DNA of 9,480 nucleotides from Streptosporangiaceae bacterium (GCA_030045215.1 JASIBJ010000630.1:1-9480); one strand, 5' to 3'; counted from the stretch's first letter, positions 1 through 6,669 are shown. Notes: generated by a model not told the origin, from the sequence alone. A program made the numbers and translations.

Positions 1-2
1 AC

Positions 3-185
3 AGCCAGCGGGTGCGCGATCGGCACGCCGCCAGCCGGCAGCGGGCCCGCGACCGGTACAGCCGGATCCGGGCGAGCGCACAGCGGCTGGCGCTGCGGGG
101 GCCGTTCAGGGTGCCGGAGCACGGGCAGGCGAGTTCGGGTCGCAGCCAGGTTCAGCCGACACAGAAGGGCGAAGACGCCAGGTGA
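3..185 (+). CDS. C-terminal end of an unidentified protein (5' end off the window)
   Basis: A reading frame is open from the left edge and ends with TGA at 183-185, which overlaps the GTG start of the next gene in a GTGA arrangement. In this frame nearly all third codon positions are G or C; the other two forward frames do not show this, which supports real coding. About 60 residues are visible. They are rich in Arg, Gln and Ser: a basic, probably helical stretch (RDRHAASRQRARDRYSRIR) followed by a polar, low-complexity tail ending GEDAR. No domain is recognisable, so no function is given. By position it is the gene upstream of, and translationally coupled to, a DrrA-type ABC ATPase. A regulator or transporter-associated protein would fit, but that is a guess. 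Confidence 0.6.
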   Translation, partial: SQRVRDRHAASRQRARDRYSRIRASAQRLALRGPFRVPEHGQASSGRSQVQPTQKGEDAR

Positions 186-1207
186 CCGACGCAATCAGGG
201 CCGAGGGCCTCGTGAAGAATTTCGGCAAGACGTGTGCCCTCGCGGGCATTGACCTGGCTGCCCGGGCCGGCACGGTGCTCGGCGTGCTCGGCCCGAATGG
301 CGCGGGCAAGACGACTGCCGTGCGGATCCTGACCACCCTCCTGCAGCCCGACGGTGGCAAGGCGATGGTGGGCGGCTACGACGTCGTCACCGACGCTCAC
401 CGGGTCCGGCAGCTTGTCGGGCTAACCGGGCAGTACGCATCGGTGGACGACGGGCTGACCGGAACGAACAACCTGGTCATGATCGGTCGGCTGCTGGGTC
501 TGAGCCGACGGGATTCCAGGGCGACAGCCGCCGAGCTGCTGGCGAGGTTCGATCTGTCTGAGGCAGCGGGCCGCCCGGTGAAGACGTACTCGGGCGGCAT
601 GCGCAGGCGCATCGACCTAGCCGCGAGCTTGGTCGGCCGCCCGAAGGTGCTCTTCCTTGACGAGCCGACCACCGGGCTGGACCCCCAGGCCCGCAGCGAC
701 GTCTGGGACATGATCCGCGGCCTGGTGACAGAAGGCGTCACGGTGCTGCTGACGACGCAGTACCTCGAAGAAGCCGATCAGCTCGCCGATGACATCGCCG
801 TAATCGACCACGGCAAGGTCATCGCCACCGGGACGCCCGATGAGCTGAAGGCGCGCGTCGGCGGGCAAGTCCTCGAGGTCGTTCCGGCCGACCTGTCCCG
901 GCTGGCCGATGTCTCAGCCGTATTGGCGGGCTGGACGTCGAACACGCCGGTGCAGGACCCGTCAGGCCGCCGGGTGACGATCCAGCTGAGCAAGGCGTCG
1001 GTGCTGCCGGGCATCGTGCGCCAACTGGATGACAGCGAGATCGAGCTGGCTGAGTTCAGCCTGCACAAGAGCAGCCTGGATGAGGTGTTCCTGACGCTGA
1101 CCGGGCACCACGCCGAGGTGGACGGGGGCATGGCCGGAACGGACACGCCGCGGGAACCAGAGCTGGCCGGCCGGGCGCCGGGCGGCACGCAGGGGAGCAC
1201 GCGATGA
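182..1207 (+). CDS. DrrA-type ABC transporter ATP-binding protein
   Basis: This is the ATPase subunit of a two-component ABC-2 exporter. The closest recognisable type is the daunorubicin-resistance DrrA family, which drives efflux of hydrophobic natural products or lipids. Visible motifs are Walker A GPNGAGKTT (residues 37-45), signature YSGGM (136-140), Walker B VLFLDE (156-161) and D-loop GLDP. The switch position reads TTQYLEEAD with Gln193 where most ABC ATPases have His; this Gln is typical of the DrrA family and is not damage. After the nucleotide-binding domain comes a DUF4162-like C-terminal region (about 230-315) and a Gly/Pro-rich tail. The 341-residue length is normal. The GTG start at 182 overlaps the previous stop, with a modest GAAGGG ribosome site 12 bases upstream. 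The gene ends in an ATGA overlap with the permease. The substrate cannot be read from the sequence. Confidence 0.93.
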   Translation: MTDAIRAEGLVKNFGKTCALAGIDLAARAGTVLGVLGPNGAGKTTAVRILTTLLQPDGGKAMVGGYDVVTDAHRVRQLVGLTGQYASVDDGLTGTNNLVMIGRLLGLSRRDSRATAAELLARFDLSEAAGRPVKTYSGGMRRRIDLAASLVGRPKVLFLDEPTTGLDPQARSDVWDMIRGLVTEGVTVLLTTQYLEEADQLADDIAVIDHGKVIATGTPDELKARVGGQVLEVVPADLSRLADVSAVLAGWTSNTPVQDPSGRRVTIQLSKASVLPGIVRQLDDSEIELAEFSLHKSSLDEVFLTLTGHHAEVDGGMAGTDTPREPELAGRAPGGTQGSTR

Positions 1208-2028
1208 CGGCGGCCAGCCTCGGCAGCACCGGGTCCGTGCCGGCCGCGCCAGCTCGGCGAGTCAGCGTTGTGACCGGGCTGCAGAACTCGTTCACGCTCA
1301 CCTGGCGCAGCGTGCTGAAGATCCGCACCAACGCGGAGGACCTGCTTGGCCTGAGCCTGCAGCCGGTGATGTTCCTGCTGCTGTTCACGTATGTCTTCGG
1401 GGGCGCCATTGAGCACGGGAACGTGCAGGCGTACCTGGAGTACGTGATGCCCGGCATCCTTGTCCAGACCGTCCTGTTCGCGACGCTCGGCACCGGGCTG
1501 ATGCTGAACCAGGACATCTCGGCGGGGATCTTCGACCGGTTCCGCAGCCTGCCGATCGCTCGGTGGGCGCCGCTGGCGGGAGCGATTCTCGGCGACGTCG
1601 CGAGGTACGTAATCTCGGTCGTGGTGACTCTCGGGTTCGGCGTGGTGCTGGGCTTCCGTGTCCATACCAACCCTGTTGCCGCCGTAGCCGGCTGCCTGCT
1701 GGTCCTCGCCTTCGCGATGGCCATGTGCTGGCTGTCGGCGCTGATCGGGCTGTCGGTCAAGACTCCGCAGGGCGTGCAGGTGTTCGGCTTCATTGCCATG
1801 TTCCCGCTCATCTTCGCCAGCGGGCTGCTGGTGCCCGTCAGTACCATGCCCGGCTGGCTGCAGGCATTCGCCAAGGCGAACCCGGTGACCTTGCTCGCGG
1901 CGGCCTGCCGCGGCCTCATGGTTCGCGGAGCTGTCGCCGTGCCAGCCGGTGAGTCGATGTTGTGGGCTCTTGGCCTCGTGGTGGTCTTCGCGCCCCTGGC
2001 GGTGCGTGTGTATCGTCGCAAGACGTGA
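1204..2028 (+). CDS. DrrB-type ABC-2 permease
   Basis: This is the membrane subunit that pairs with the preceding ATPase. The 274-residue protein has a cytoplasmic N-terminus of about 45 residues. About six hydrophobic segments follow: near 48-69 (GLSLQPVMFLLLFTYVFGG), around the VMPGILVQT stretch, around LGDVARYVISVVVTLGFGVV, around VLAFAMAMCWLSALIGL, around FIAMFPLIFASGLLVP, and a last one before the basic end RVYRRKT. The VMPGI, GIFDRFRSLPIAR and FASGLLVPVSTMPGWLQ stretches are characteristic of ABC-2 type drug exporters of the DrrB family. The ATG start overlaps the ATPase stop (ATGA), and AGGGGAG at 1191-1197 lies 6 bases upstream. The stop overlaps the GTG of the methyltransferase. Family assignment is secure; the exported compound is unknown. 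Confidence 0.92.
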   Translation: MTAASLGSTGSVPAAPARRVSVVTGLQNSFTLTWRSVLKIRTNAEDLLGLSLQPVMFLLLFTYVFGGAIEHGNVQAYLEYVMPGILVQTVLFATLGTGLMLNQDISAGIFDRFRSLPIARWAPLAGAILGDVARYVISVVVTLGFGVVLGFRVHTNPVAAVAGCLLVLAFAMAMCWLSALIGLSVKTPQGVQVFGFIAMFPLIFASGLLVPVSTMPGWLQAFAKANPVTLLAAACRGLMVRGAVAVPAGESMLWALGLVVVFAPLAVRVYRRKT

Positions 2029-2636
2029 CATCTTCGGGAGGCACGCCGGAGCTGGTCGAGCGCGCATACGCCGCTGCACGGTCGATAGGCTTCCCGGTCA
2101 CGGCCGACGATCCCGGACACGGCCGCGGGTCGGCCTGCCTGCCCGGGGTCGGCCGCTTCCTCGCGGTGCTTGCCGCCGGCTGCCAGGGAGGGCGGATCGG
2201 AGAGCTGGGCACGGGGACCGGGATCGGGACGGCCTGGATGTCGGGCGCGATGCCCGCTGACTGCACGCTCGTCACGGCCGAGATCGACCCGATCCGGGCC
2301 GCCACCGCGAAGGACGTACTCGCGGGCGACCAGCGGGTCGCCGTCTTGACCGGGGACGCGGTCGAGCTCATCACGACCCTCGGGCCCTTTGACCTGATCT
2401 TCGCCGATTGCGGGGTGCGGGACGGTGAGACGTTCGGCGCCCTGGTGAGCCAGCTGCGGCCTGGCGGCCGGATCGTGATGGACGACATCACGCCGGAGCT
2501 GCTGCTGCCGGCCGAATCGCCGCTCCGGGTGCGGGACCTCAAGCGCGAGATGTTCGCGGCCGACGCCCGGCTGACCTGGACCGAGGTGGTACTGCCTGAC
2601 CTGGCGAACTCGCTGCTGGTCGGCACCCGCAAATAA
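2025..2636 (+). CDS. SAM-dependent O-methyltransferase (family 3-like)
   Basis: This is a class I Rossmann-fold methyltransferase of about 203 residues, resembling the metal-dependent O-methyltransferase (COMT/CCoAOMT-like) family. Seen: the SAM-binding motif I ELGTGTGIG (60-68); the acidic ribose-binding position in VTAEID (Glu86); FDLIFADCG (122-130), with Asp128 where the family has a metal ligand; and LRPGGRIVMDDI (144-155), where DD replaces the more usual DN. The chosen GTG at 2025 overlaps the permease stop (GTGA), matching the other junctions of this operon. The frame is open upstream to a GTG at 1962, but that start would overlap the permease by 67 bases and add a non-conserved leader. 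No clear ribosome site precedes 2025, so translation probably depends on coupling. The acceptor is unknown; a small phenolic compound, perhaps the exported one, is an inference from position. Confidence 0.82.
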   Translation: MTSSGGTPELVERAYAAARSIGFPVTADDPGHGRGSACLPGVGRFLAVLAAGCQGGRIGELGTGTGIGTAWMSGAMPADCTLVTAEIDPIRAATAKDVLAGDQRVAVLTGDAVELITTLGPFDLIFADCGVRDGETFGALVSQLRPGGRIVMDDITPELLLPAESPLRVRDLKREMFAADARLTWTEVVLPDLANSLLVGTRK

Positions 2637-2658
2637 CGCGATCCCGGATACTGAAGTG

Positions 2659-2675
2659 ACGGCGTGGGCCGCCGT
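2659..2675 (+). other. Short hairpin in the methyltransferase-hisS gap
   Basis: ACGGCG and CGCCGT form a perfect 6-bp stem around a 5-base loop, ending 5 bases before the hisS ribosome site (GAGGA, 2680-2684). There is no T-run after it, so it is a poor intrinsic terminator. It might tune hisS translation or transcription, but hairpins of this size are common by chance in such GC-rich DNA. Confidence 0.2.
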
Positions 2676-2692
2676 CCGCGAGGATAGATCAC

Positions 2693-4009
2693 ATGCCTAG
2701 CCAGTTCGACCCCGCGTCCGGAACCCGTGACTTCCTCGGTGCTGACGTCGAGCGGCGAGAGCATGCCTTCAGCGTGGTCCGGTCCGTCTTCGCCAGCTAC
2801 GGATTCGAGCCGCTGCAGACCCCCGCGTTCGAGCGGCTCGACGTCCTGATGGGCAAGTACGGCGATGAGGGCGAGAAGCTGGTCTTCAAGATCCTCCGCC
2901 GGGGCGAGCACGAGGCGACCGGCGAGGCGGATCTGGCCCTGCGCTATGACATGACGGTCCCGCTCGCCCGGGTGACGGCGGCCTATGGCAGCCAGCTGCC
3001 GACCCCGTATAAGCGCTATGCGATGGGCCCGGTCTGGCGCGCGGACCGGCCGGGCAAGGACCGCTACCGCGAGTTCGTGCAGTGCGATCTGGACACCCTG
3101 GGGTCGGCGTCCGCCATGGCCGACGCCGAGGTGCTGTGCGCGCACCACGACGCCGTGGCGGCGCTTGGCCTCCGTGAATTCAGCATCCAGCTGAACTCCC
3201 GTGAGGTTCTGGCTGGCCTGCTCGAGTCCTTCGCGATCCCGCCGGAGATCGGGCCCTCGGTCCTGATTGCCCTGGACAAGCTGGACCGGCTGACGCCTGC
3301 CGAGGTGGTGGCCGAGCTATCCGAGCGCGACCTGGATACCTTGGTCGCGCGGGAGCTGGTGGAGACTCTCACTGCTCCTGACGCGACAGACCGGCTGCGG
3401 GTGGTGCTGAAGCACAGCGACGCTGGCACGTCCGGCCTGGACGTGGTCGACACGGTGCTCTCGCTCGTTTCCGGGCAGATCCCGGCCGAGCGGATCGCGT
3501 TCACCCCGCGGCTGGTCCGCGGTCTCAGCTATTACACCGGCCCGATCTGGGAGTTCGTGACCCCGCGGGTGGCCGGGTCCATCGGCGGCGGCGGCCGGTA
3601 CGACCACCTGATCGAGCAGCTCGGCGGCCCGGACATGCCGGCCACCGGGTCCTCCATCGGCGTCGAGCGCATCCTGCCCTTGCTGCCGGGCGCCGGCGTG
3701 CCGCCCGCGAGGCTGGACGTGGCGGTGACGGTGATGGGGCCTGAACTGGCCAGCGAGCCCTTCGACCTCGCCGCGAGCGCGCGCACCGCCGGCTTGCGGT
3801 CGAGCATGTACCTGGGCTCGTCCGGCAAGCTTGGCAAGCAGCTGAAGTGGGCCAGCGACAGCGGGGCCCGGTGGTGCCTGATCTACGGCGAGCAGGAGCG
3901 GCAGGCTGGCGTGGTCACCGTCCGCGACATGCGCAGCGGCCAGCAGGCTGAGGTCCCGGTGGCGGAGCTGAGCACGTACCTGGCCGGCCTGGCCGGGCAG
4001 GACAGCTGA
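2693..4009 (+). CDS. hisS: Histidyl-tRNA synthetase, archaeal/eukaryotic-like type
   Basis: This cytoplasmic class II aminoacyl-tRNA synthetase charges tRNA-His with histidine, using ATP. All catalytic parts are visible in its 438 residues: a motif 1 region (about 36-49, YGFEPLQTPAFE); RYDMTVPLAR (84-93); motif 2 (about 107-134) with Arg116 and RYREFVQCD; the histidine-specific motif RGLSYYTG (276-283); GGGGRYD (298-304); motif 3 GSSIGVERIL (319-328); and a C-terminal anticodon-binding domain (about 340-432). Intact motifs argue against HisZ. Typical actinobacterial HisRS has RPEGT and YRYERPQKGRYRHF at the corresponding places. This protein instead has RYDMT and KRYAMGPVWRADRPGKDRYREF, as in archaeal/eukaryotic-like enzymes, so it may be a second HisRS. 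The usual Asp of RGLDYY is Ser279. The ATG has a good GAGGA site 8 bases upstream. It lies 56 bases after the methyltransferase and 12 before the Nudix gene. Confidence 0.9.
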   Translation: MPSQFDPASGTRDFLGADVERREHAFSVVRSVFASYGFEPLQTPAFERLDVLMGKYGDEGEKLVFKILRRGEHEATGEADLALRYDMTVPLARVTAAYGSQLPTPYKRYAMGPVWRADRPGKDRYREFVQCDLDTLGSASAMADAEVLCAHHDAVAALGLREFSIQLNSREVLAGLLESFAIPPEIGPSVLIALDKLDRLTPAEVVAELSERDLDTLVARELVETLTAPDATDRLRVVLKHSDAGTSGLDVVDTVLSLVSGQIPAERIAFTPRLVRGLSYYTGPIWEFVTPRVAGSIGGGGRYDHLIEQLGGPDMPATGSSIGVERILPLLPGAGVPPARLDVAVTVMGPELASEPFDLAASARTAGLRSSMYLGSSGKLGKQLKWASDSGARWCLIYGEQERQAGVVTVRDMRSGQQAEVPVAELSTYLAGLAGQDS

Positions 4010-4021
4010 GCGCCCGGTCCC

Positions 4022-4498
4022 GTGGATCCGCAAGCCTGGCATGCCAGCCTGGCCGGCGTAGTGGTCGCGGCCGGCGCGCTGATCAGGGACCCGGATGGCC
4101 GGGTGCTCTGCGTGAAGCCGAACTACCGCGACTACTGGACGCTGCCGGGCGGGATCTGCGAGGCGGGCGAGCCCCCGCACGTGTGCTGTGCCAGGGAGGT
4201 CGCCGAGGAGGTCGGGCTCGACCGGCCGGTCGGCAGGCTGCTCACGATCGACTGGCAGCTGGCCCTGCCCGAGTACGGTCCGGCGGCGCGGCCGTCAATG
4301 TACTTCATCTTCGACGGCGGGGTGGTGCCGGCCAGCGCCGGGATCGTCTTGCAGCAGGACGAGCTGGATGACTACCGGTTCGCGCCGTCGGCGAGCCTGG
4401 CGGACCTGCTGGCCCCGGCCGGCTTGCGCCGGACCCTCGCGGCGCTGGCCGTGACCGATGGCCTGGGTCCCAGCTACCTGCCGCATGAGCCGAGCTGA
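4022..4498 (+). CDS. Nudix hydrolase
   Basis: The 158-residue protein hydrolyses some nucleoside diphosphate linked to another group; the substrate is not predictable. It carries a perfect Nudix box at residues 44-66: Gly44, five residues, Glu50, seven residues, then REVAEEVGL, with Glu59, Glu62 and Glu63 as the expected Mg2+-binding glutamates. WTLPGG (39-44) leads into the box, and the first beta strand is AGVVVAAGALI. The GTG start at 4022 gives the usual N-terminal length. No strong ribosome site is visible in the 12-base gap after hisS, so reinitiation after the hisS stop is likely. Members with the NYRDYWTLPGG stretch are common in actinobacteria as uncharacterised Nudix proteins. Its 3' end faces lipB, 33 bases away. 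Confidence 0.9.
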   Translation: MDPQAWHASLAGVVVAAGALIRDPDGRVLCVKPNYRDYWTLPGGICEAGEPPHVCCAREVAEEVGLDRPVGRLLTIDWQLALPEYGPAARPSMYFIFDGGVVPASAGIVLQQDELDDYRFAPSASLADLLAPAGLRRTLAALAVTDGLGPSYLPHEPS

Positions 4499-4521
4499 CC
4501 CTGCCGCCGCCGCTCAGGCCG

Positions 4522-4533
4522 AACCGGCCGGTT
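4522..4533. other. 12-bp perfect palindrome between convergent nudix and lipB ends
   Basis: AACCGGCCGGTT reads the same on both strands. It lies in the 33-base convergent gap and runs into the lipB stop codon. It could fold only as a 4-bp stem with a GGCC loop and has no T-run, so it is a weak bidirectional terminator candidate at best. It could instead be a protein-binding site or chance. No better terminator is visible between the two convergent genes. Confidence 0.25.
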
Positions 4534-5254
4534 AGCCCGCGAGCGCCGCGCGGCTGTCGAGGACGGCCGGCGTCGGCAGGCGGTCGACCCGGGTGACCGC
4601 GGTAGCGCCGAGCAGGTCCGCCAGGTGCCGCTCGACCGGCTCGAGCACGTCGGCCACAGTGACCGGCCGCCCGGCCTCGGCTGACAGCGTCGTGACCGAC
4701 GCATCGCGAATGCCGCAGGGCACGATGCGGTCGTACCAGGACAGGTCGCAGTCACAGTTCAGGGCGAAGCCGTGCATCGTGACGCCTCTGGCGACCCGGA
4801 TGCCGATGGCGCCGACCTTGCGGTCCGGCCGGCCACTGCCGTCGCCGCGCAGCCATGCTCCGCTGCGGCCGTCGACCCGGCCCGCCCGCACACCGAAGTC
4901 GGCGCAGACGCGGATGAGCGCTTCCTCGATCGTGCGCACGTAGCCGACGACGTCGATCGGCTCGGGCAGGGCGACGATCGGGTATCCGACGAGCTGACCG
5001 GGACCGTGCCAGGTGATCTGCCCGCCCCGGTCGACATCGATGACCGGTGCCCCGGGGTCGCCGGCCGGGCGGTCCATCGGGCTCGTGCGCTTGCCGGCCG
5101 TATACACCGGCTGGTGCTCCAGCAACAGGCAGGTATCGGGAATCTCACCCCGTACCCGCTGCCCGTGGACCTGCCGCTGCAGGTCCCAGGTCTCCAGATA
5201 TCCGATCGCCTCAGGGCCAAGGCCAATCCGGGCAAGCACCAGTTCACCATGCAC
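4532..5254 (-). CDS. lipB: Octanoyl-[ACP]:protein N-octanoyltransferase LipB
   Basis: LipB moves the octanoyl group from octanoyl-ACP to a lysine of lipoyl domains (pyruvate and 2-oxoglutarate dehydrogenase complexes, glycine cleavage H protein). This is the first step of endogenous lipoate synthesis, in the cytoplasm. The 240 residues are full length. Visible: [13 protein letters not shown] (45-57), the signature [18 protein letters not shown] (76-93), and the catalytic pair Lys146 (RKVGAIGI) and Cys180 (VPCGI), equivalent to the Lys/Cys dyad of Mycobacterium LipB. The start is GTG at 5254-5252. An ATG four bases further in is in another frame. No clear Shine-Dalgarno precedes the GTG, and a TAGTCT box sits where a leaderless -10 would be. 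The usual partner lipA is not downstream; the Nudix gene converges there. Confidence 0.95.
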   Translation of the reverse strand: MHGELVLARIGLGPEAIGYLETWDLQRQVHGQRVRGEIPDTCLLLEHQPVYTAGKRTSPMDRPAGDPGAPVIDVDRGGQITWHGPGQLVGYPIVALPEPIDVVGYVRTIEEALIRVCADFGVRAGRVDGRSGAWLRGDGSGRPDRKVGAIGIRVARGVTMHGFALNCDCDLSWYDRIVPCGIRDASVTTLSAEAGRPVTVADVLEPVERHLADLLGATAVTRVDRLPTPAVLDSRAALAG

Positions 5255-5260
5255 GGTGTC

Positions 5261-5266
5261 AGACTA
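5261..5266 (-). promoter_or_regulatory. Possible -10 box for a leaderless lipB transcript
   Basis: Read on the minus strand, TAGTCT fits the actinobacterial TANNNT -10 pattern and ends 6 bases before the lipB GTG. That spacing would put the transcription start at or next to the start codon. The absence of a clear Shine-Dalgarno fits. No convincing -35 was found, and a 6-base match is weak evidence on its own. Confidence 0.3.
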
Positions 5267-5280
5267 TGCCGCCCCAGGGG

Positions 5281-5318
5281 CGCGTACGCCGGACCGGGGC
5301 GCGCACGCCGGACCGGGA
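5281..5318. repeat. 19-bp imperfect tandem repeat, two copies
   Basis: Copy one (5281-5299, CGCGTACGCCGGACCGGGG) and copy two (5300-5318) are back to back and differ at two positions (T/C at the fifth base, G/A at the last). They lie 27 bases upstream of the lipB start and about 130 bases before the first P450. The period is not a multiple of three and no gene is called here, so this is non-coding. It could be paired operator sites or a slippage product. Confidence 0.7.
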
Positions 5319-5329
5319 GCCGCCCGGTC
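5311..5329. other. 7-bp hairpin in the lipB/P450 intergenic region
   Basis: GACCGGG (5311-5317) pairs perfectly with CCCGGTC (5323-5329) around a 5-base AGCCG loop. The left arm belongs to the second copy of the 19-bp repeat; the first copy has the same GACCGGG but no nearby partner. It may be an inverted-repeat operator. There is no T-run for a terminator. Confidence 0.35.
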
Positions 5330-5369
5330 GCACCGCGGTGAACATTCGGCAGCTATCGGCCTAATCCTC

Positions 5370-5398
5370 TTCTCAAGATGTATCGCGTTTATTAGCAT
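5370..5398 (+). promoter_or_regulatory. Candidate promoter for the P450 pair
   Basis: In the only clearly AT-rich patch of the region (about 5341-5406), TTCTCA (5370-5375) and TAGCAT (5393-5398) are spaced by 17 bases. This resembles a weak sigma-70-type promoter (TTGACA with 4 of 6 matches, TANNNT). It would give a leader of about 45 bases that includes the 16-bp tandem repeat. TATTAG at 5390 is an alternative -10. This rests on pattern only. Confidence 0.35.
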
Positions 5399-5411
5399 GC
5401 GGTGTTAGGGG

Positions 5412-5443
5412 CACGCGACAAGGGGACCACGCGACAAGGGGAC
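5412..5443. repeat. Perfect 16-bp tandem repeat in the P450 leader
   Basis: CACGCGACAAGGGGAC occurs twice head to tail (5412-5427 and 5428-5443) with no mismatch. Each copy contains the purine run AAGGGGA. In the second copy this run lies 9 bases before the P450 ATG at 5452 and probably acts as its ribosome site, so the first copy duplicates the site upstream. An exact duplication at a ribosome site suggests recent slippage or selected regulatory use. Confidence 0.8.
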
Positions 5444-5451
5444 GAGGGCTC

Positions 5452-6669
5452 ATGACGACAAGCGCAGCGCAGATTCTCGGGGCGCTGACCACACCGCAGG
5501 GCAAGGCCGATCCCTACCCGCTGTATGCGGAGCTCCACGACCTCGGCGAGGCGGCCAGGTTCGCACCCGGCGAAGTGGTTCTGGTGGGCTACGACGCGAT
5601 CAACACCGTGCTCCGGGATCCGGGCTACCAGCGTGCCGACCTGGCAATGATCGGGGCGGTGTTTCCCGAGTGGGGAGAGCACGTTTCGCTGAGGCACAGC
5701 GCGGACTGGATCCTCAACCTCAACGGGCCTGAGCACACCCGGATCAGAGGGCTGATCGCTAAGGCCTTTACCGCCCGCCGGGTGGCCAGCCTGCGGCCGG
5801 CTATCGAGCAGATGACCGATGAGCTGCTGGACGCGATGGCCGACCGCGGCGCCGACGGCAGCCCGGTGGAGTTCATGCACGATTTCGCCTACCTGCTGCC
5901 GGTCACGGTCATCTGCGAGCTGATCGGCATCCCCGAGTCCGACCGGGAGACCTTCAGGCCGATAGCTCGCGCGATCGCGACGGTCTTCGACTTCGAAGGT
6001 TTCGATGAGCTTGAGGCCGCCGACGAGGCGACCGTCGAACTCGAGGCGTACTACACGGGGCTGGCTGCGAAGCGCCGGGCCGAGCCCAGGGATGATCTGC
6101 TCAGCGCGCTGGTCGGCATAGCCGATGAGCAGGACGGCAGGCTCAGCGACGCCGAGCTGACGCGCAACCTCACGCTGCTGCTGGTCGCGGGGTTCGAGAC
6201 GACGACGAACCTGCTCGGCAACGGCCTGCAGCTACTGCTGCACGACGGCGCCCTGGCGGCCGGGGTGCGCGCCGGCGAGGTACCGGTGACCCCGTTCGTC
6301 GAGGAGGTGCTGCGCTACGACTCGCCCGTGCAGCTGGCCTCTAGCTGCATCGGCTACGAGTCAGAACTCGGCGGGCTGCGCATCGAGGCGGGCGATGTCC
6401 TGATGCCGGTGGTGGGCGCCGGGAATAGGGACCCGCGCAAGTTCACCGCTCCCGACAAGTTCGACCCGATGCGTGGTGAGGCCAGCCCGCTAAGCTTCGG
6501 CGGCGGCCCGCACTTCTGCGTGGGGGCGGCTCTGGCCCGGCTAGAGGCGGGGGTGGCCTTCCCCCGGCTCCTGGCCAGGTTCCCCGCGATCGCCGCGGCC
6601 GGCGACCCGGTACGCCGGACCGGCCTGGTGCTGCGCGGATTCGACATCCTGCCGGTCACAGTCGGCTAG
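5452..6669 (+). CDS. Cytochrome P450 monooxygenase (first of a tandem pair)
   Basis: This is a soluble bacterial class I P450 of 405 residues, normal length, which needs a ferredoxin and reductase from elsewhere because none is in the window. Seen: C-helix HTRIR (95-99); I-helix VAGFETT (245-251) with the Glu249-Thr250 acid/alcohol pair for oxygen activation; K-helix ExxR (Glu285, Arg288); AGNRDP; and the heme loop FGGGPHFCVGAALA with thiolate Cys356. The position after PVQLAS that usually holds a heme-propionate Arg is Ser298 here, within SSCIGY. The sequence has a CYP107-like look, but the family is not firmly placed and the substrate is unknown. The ATG follows the tandem-repeat ribosome site. 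A close paralogue begins 24 bases downstream, in the same probable operon. lipB is divergent upstream. Confidence 0.93.
   Translation: MTTSAAQILGALTTPQGKADPYPLYAELHDLGEAARFAPGEVVLVGYDAINTVLRDPGYQRADLAMIGAVFPEWGEHVSLRHSADWILNLNGPEHTRIRGLIAKAFTARRVASLRPAIEQMTDELLDAMADRGADGSPVEFMHDFAYLLPVTVICELIGIPESDRETFRPIARAIATVFDFEGFDELEAADEATVELEAYYTGLAAKRRAEPRDDLLSALVGIADEQDGRLSDAELTRNLTLLLVAGFETTTNLLGNGLQLLLHDGALAAGVRAGEVPVTPFVEEVLRYDSPVQLASSCIGYESELGGLRIEAGDVLMPVVGAGNRDPRKFTAPDKFDPMRGEASPLSFGGGPHFCVGAALARLEAGVAFPRLLARFPAIAAAGDPVRRTGLVLRGFDILPVTVG

Noticed and set aside
1962..2024. Upstream extension of the methyltransferase to GTG 1962
   Set aside because: It would overlap the permease by 67 bases and add a non-conserved leader. 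GTG 2025 gives the same GTGA overlap as the other junctions.
778..2079. 433-codon minus-strand open frame across the exporter genes
   Set aside because: It lies antisense to well-conserved DrrA and DrrB genes, has a Gln/His/Arg-rich composition with no domain, and is the kind of long antisense frame expected in GC-rich coding DNA.
1916..3148. 410-codon minus-strand open frame across the methyltransferase and hisS
   Set aside because: It is antisense to two recognisable enzymes, and its translation is low-complexity Arg/Ser/Pro with no motif.
2693..4009. HisZ (ATP phosphoribosyltransferase regulatory subunit) as the identity of the HisRS-like gene
   Set aside because: HisZ lacks the full aminoacylation motifs and the anticodon-binding domain; both are present here.
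3317..4180. 287-codon minus-strand open frame across hisS and the Nudix start
   Set aside because: It is a shadow of hisS; the sense frame carries motif 3 and the anticodon-binding domain.
4772..5341. 189-codon + strand frame opposite lipB
   Set aside because: It is antisense to lipB, whose catalytic Lys/Cys and signature motif are intact.
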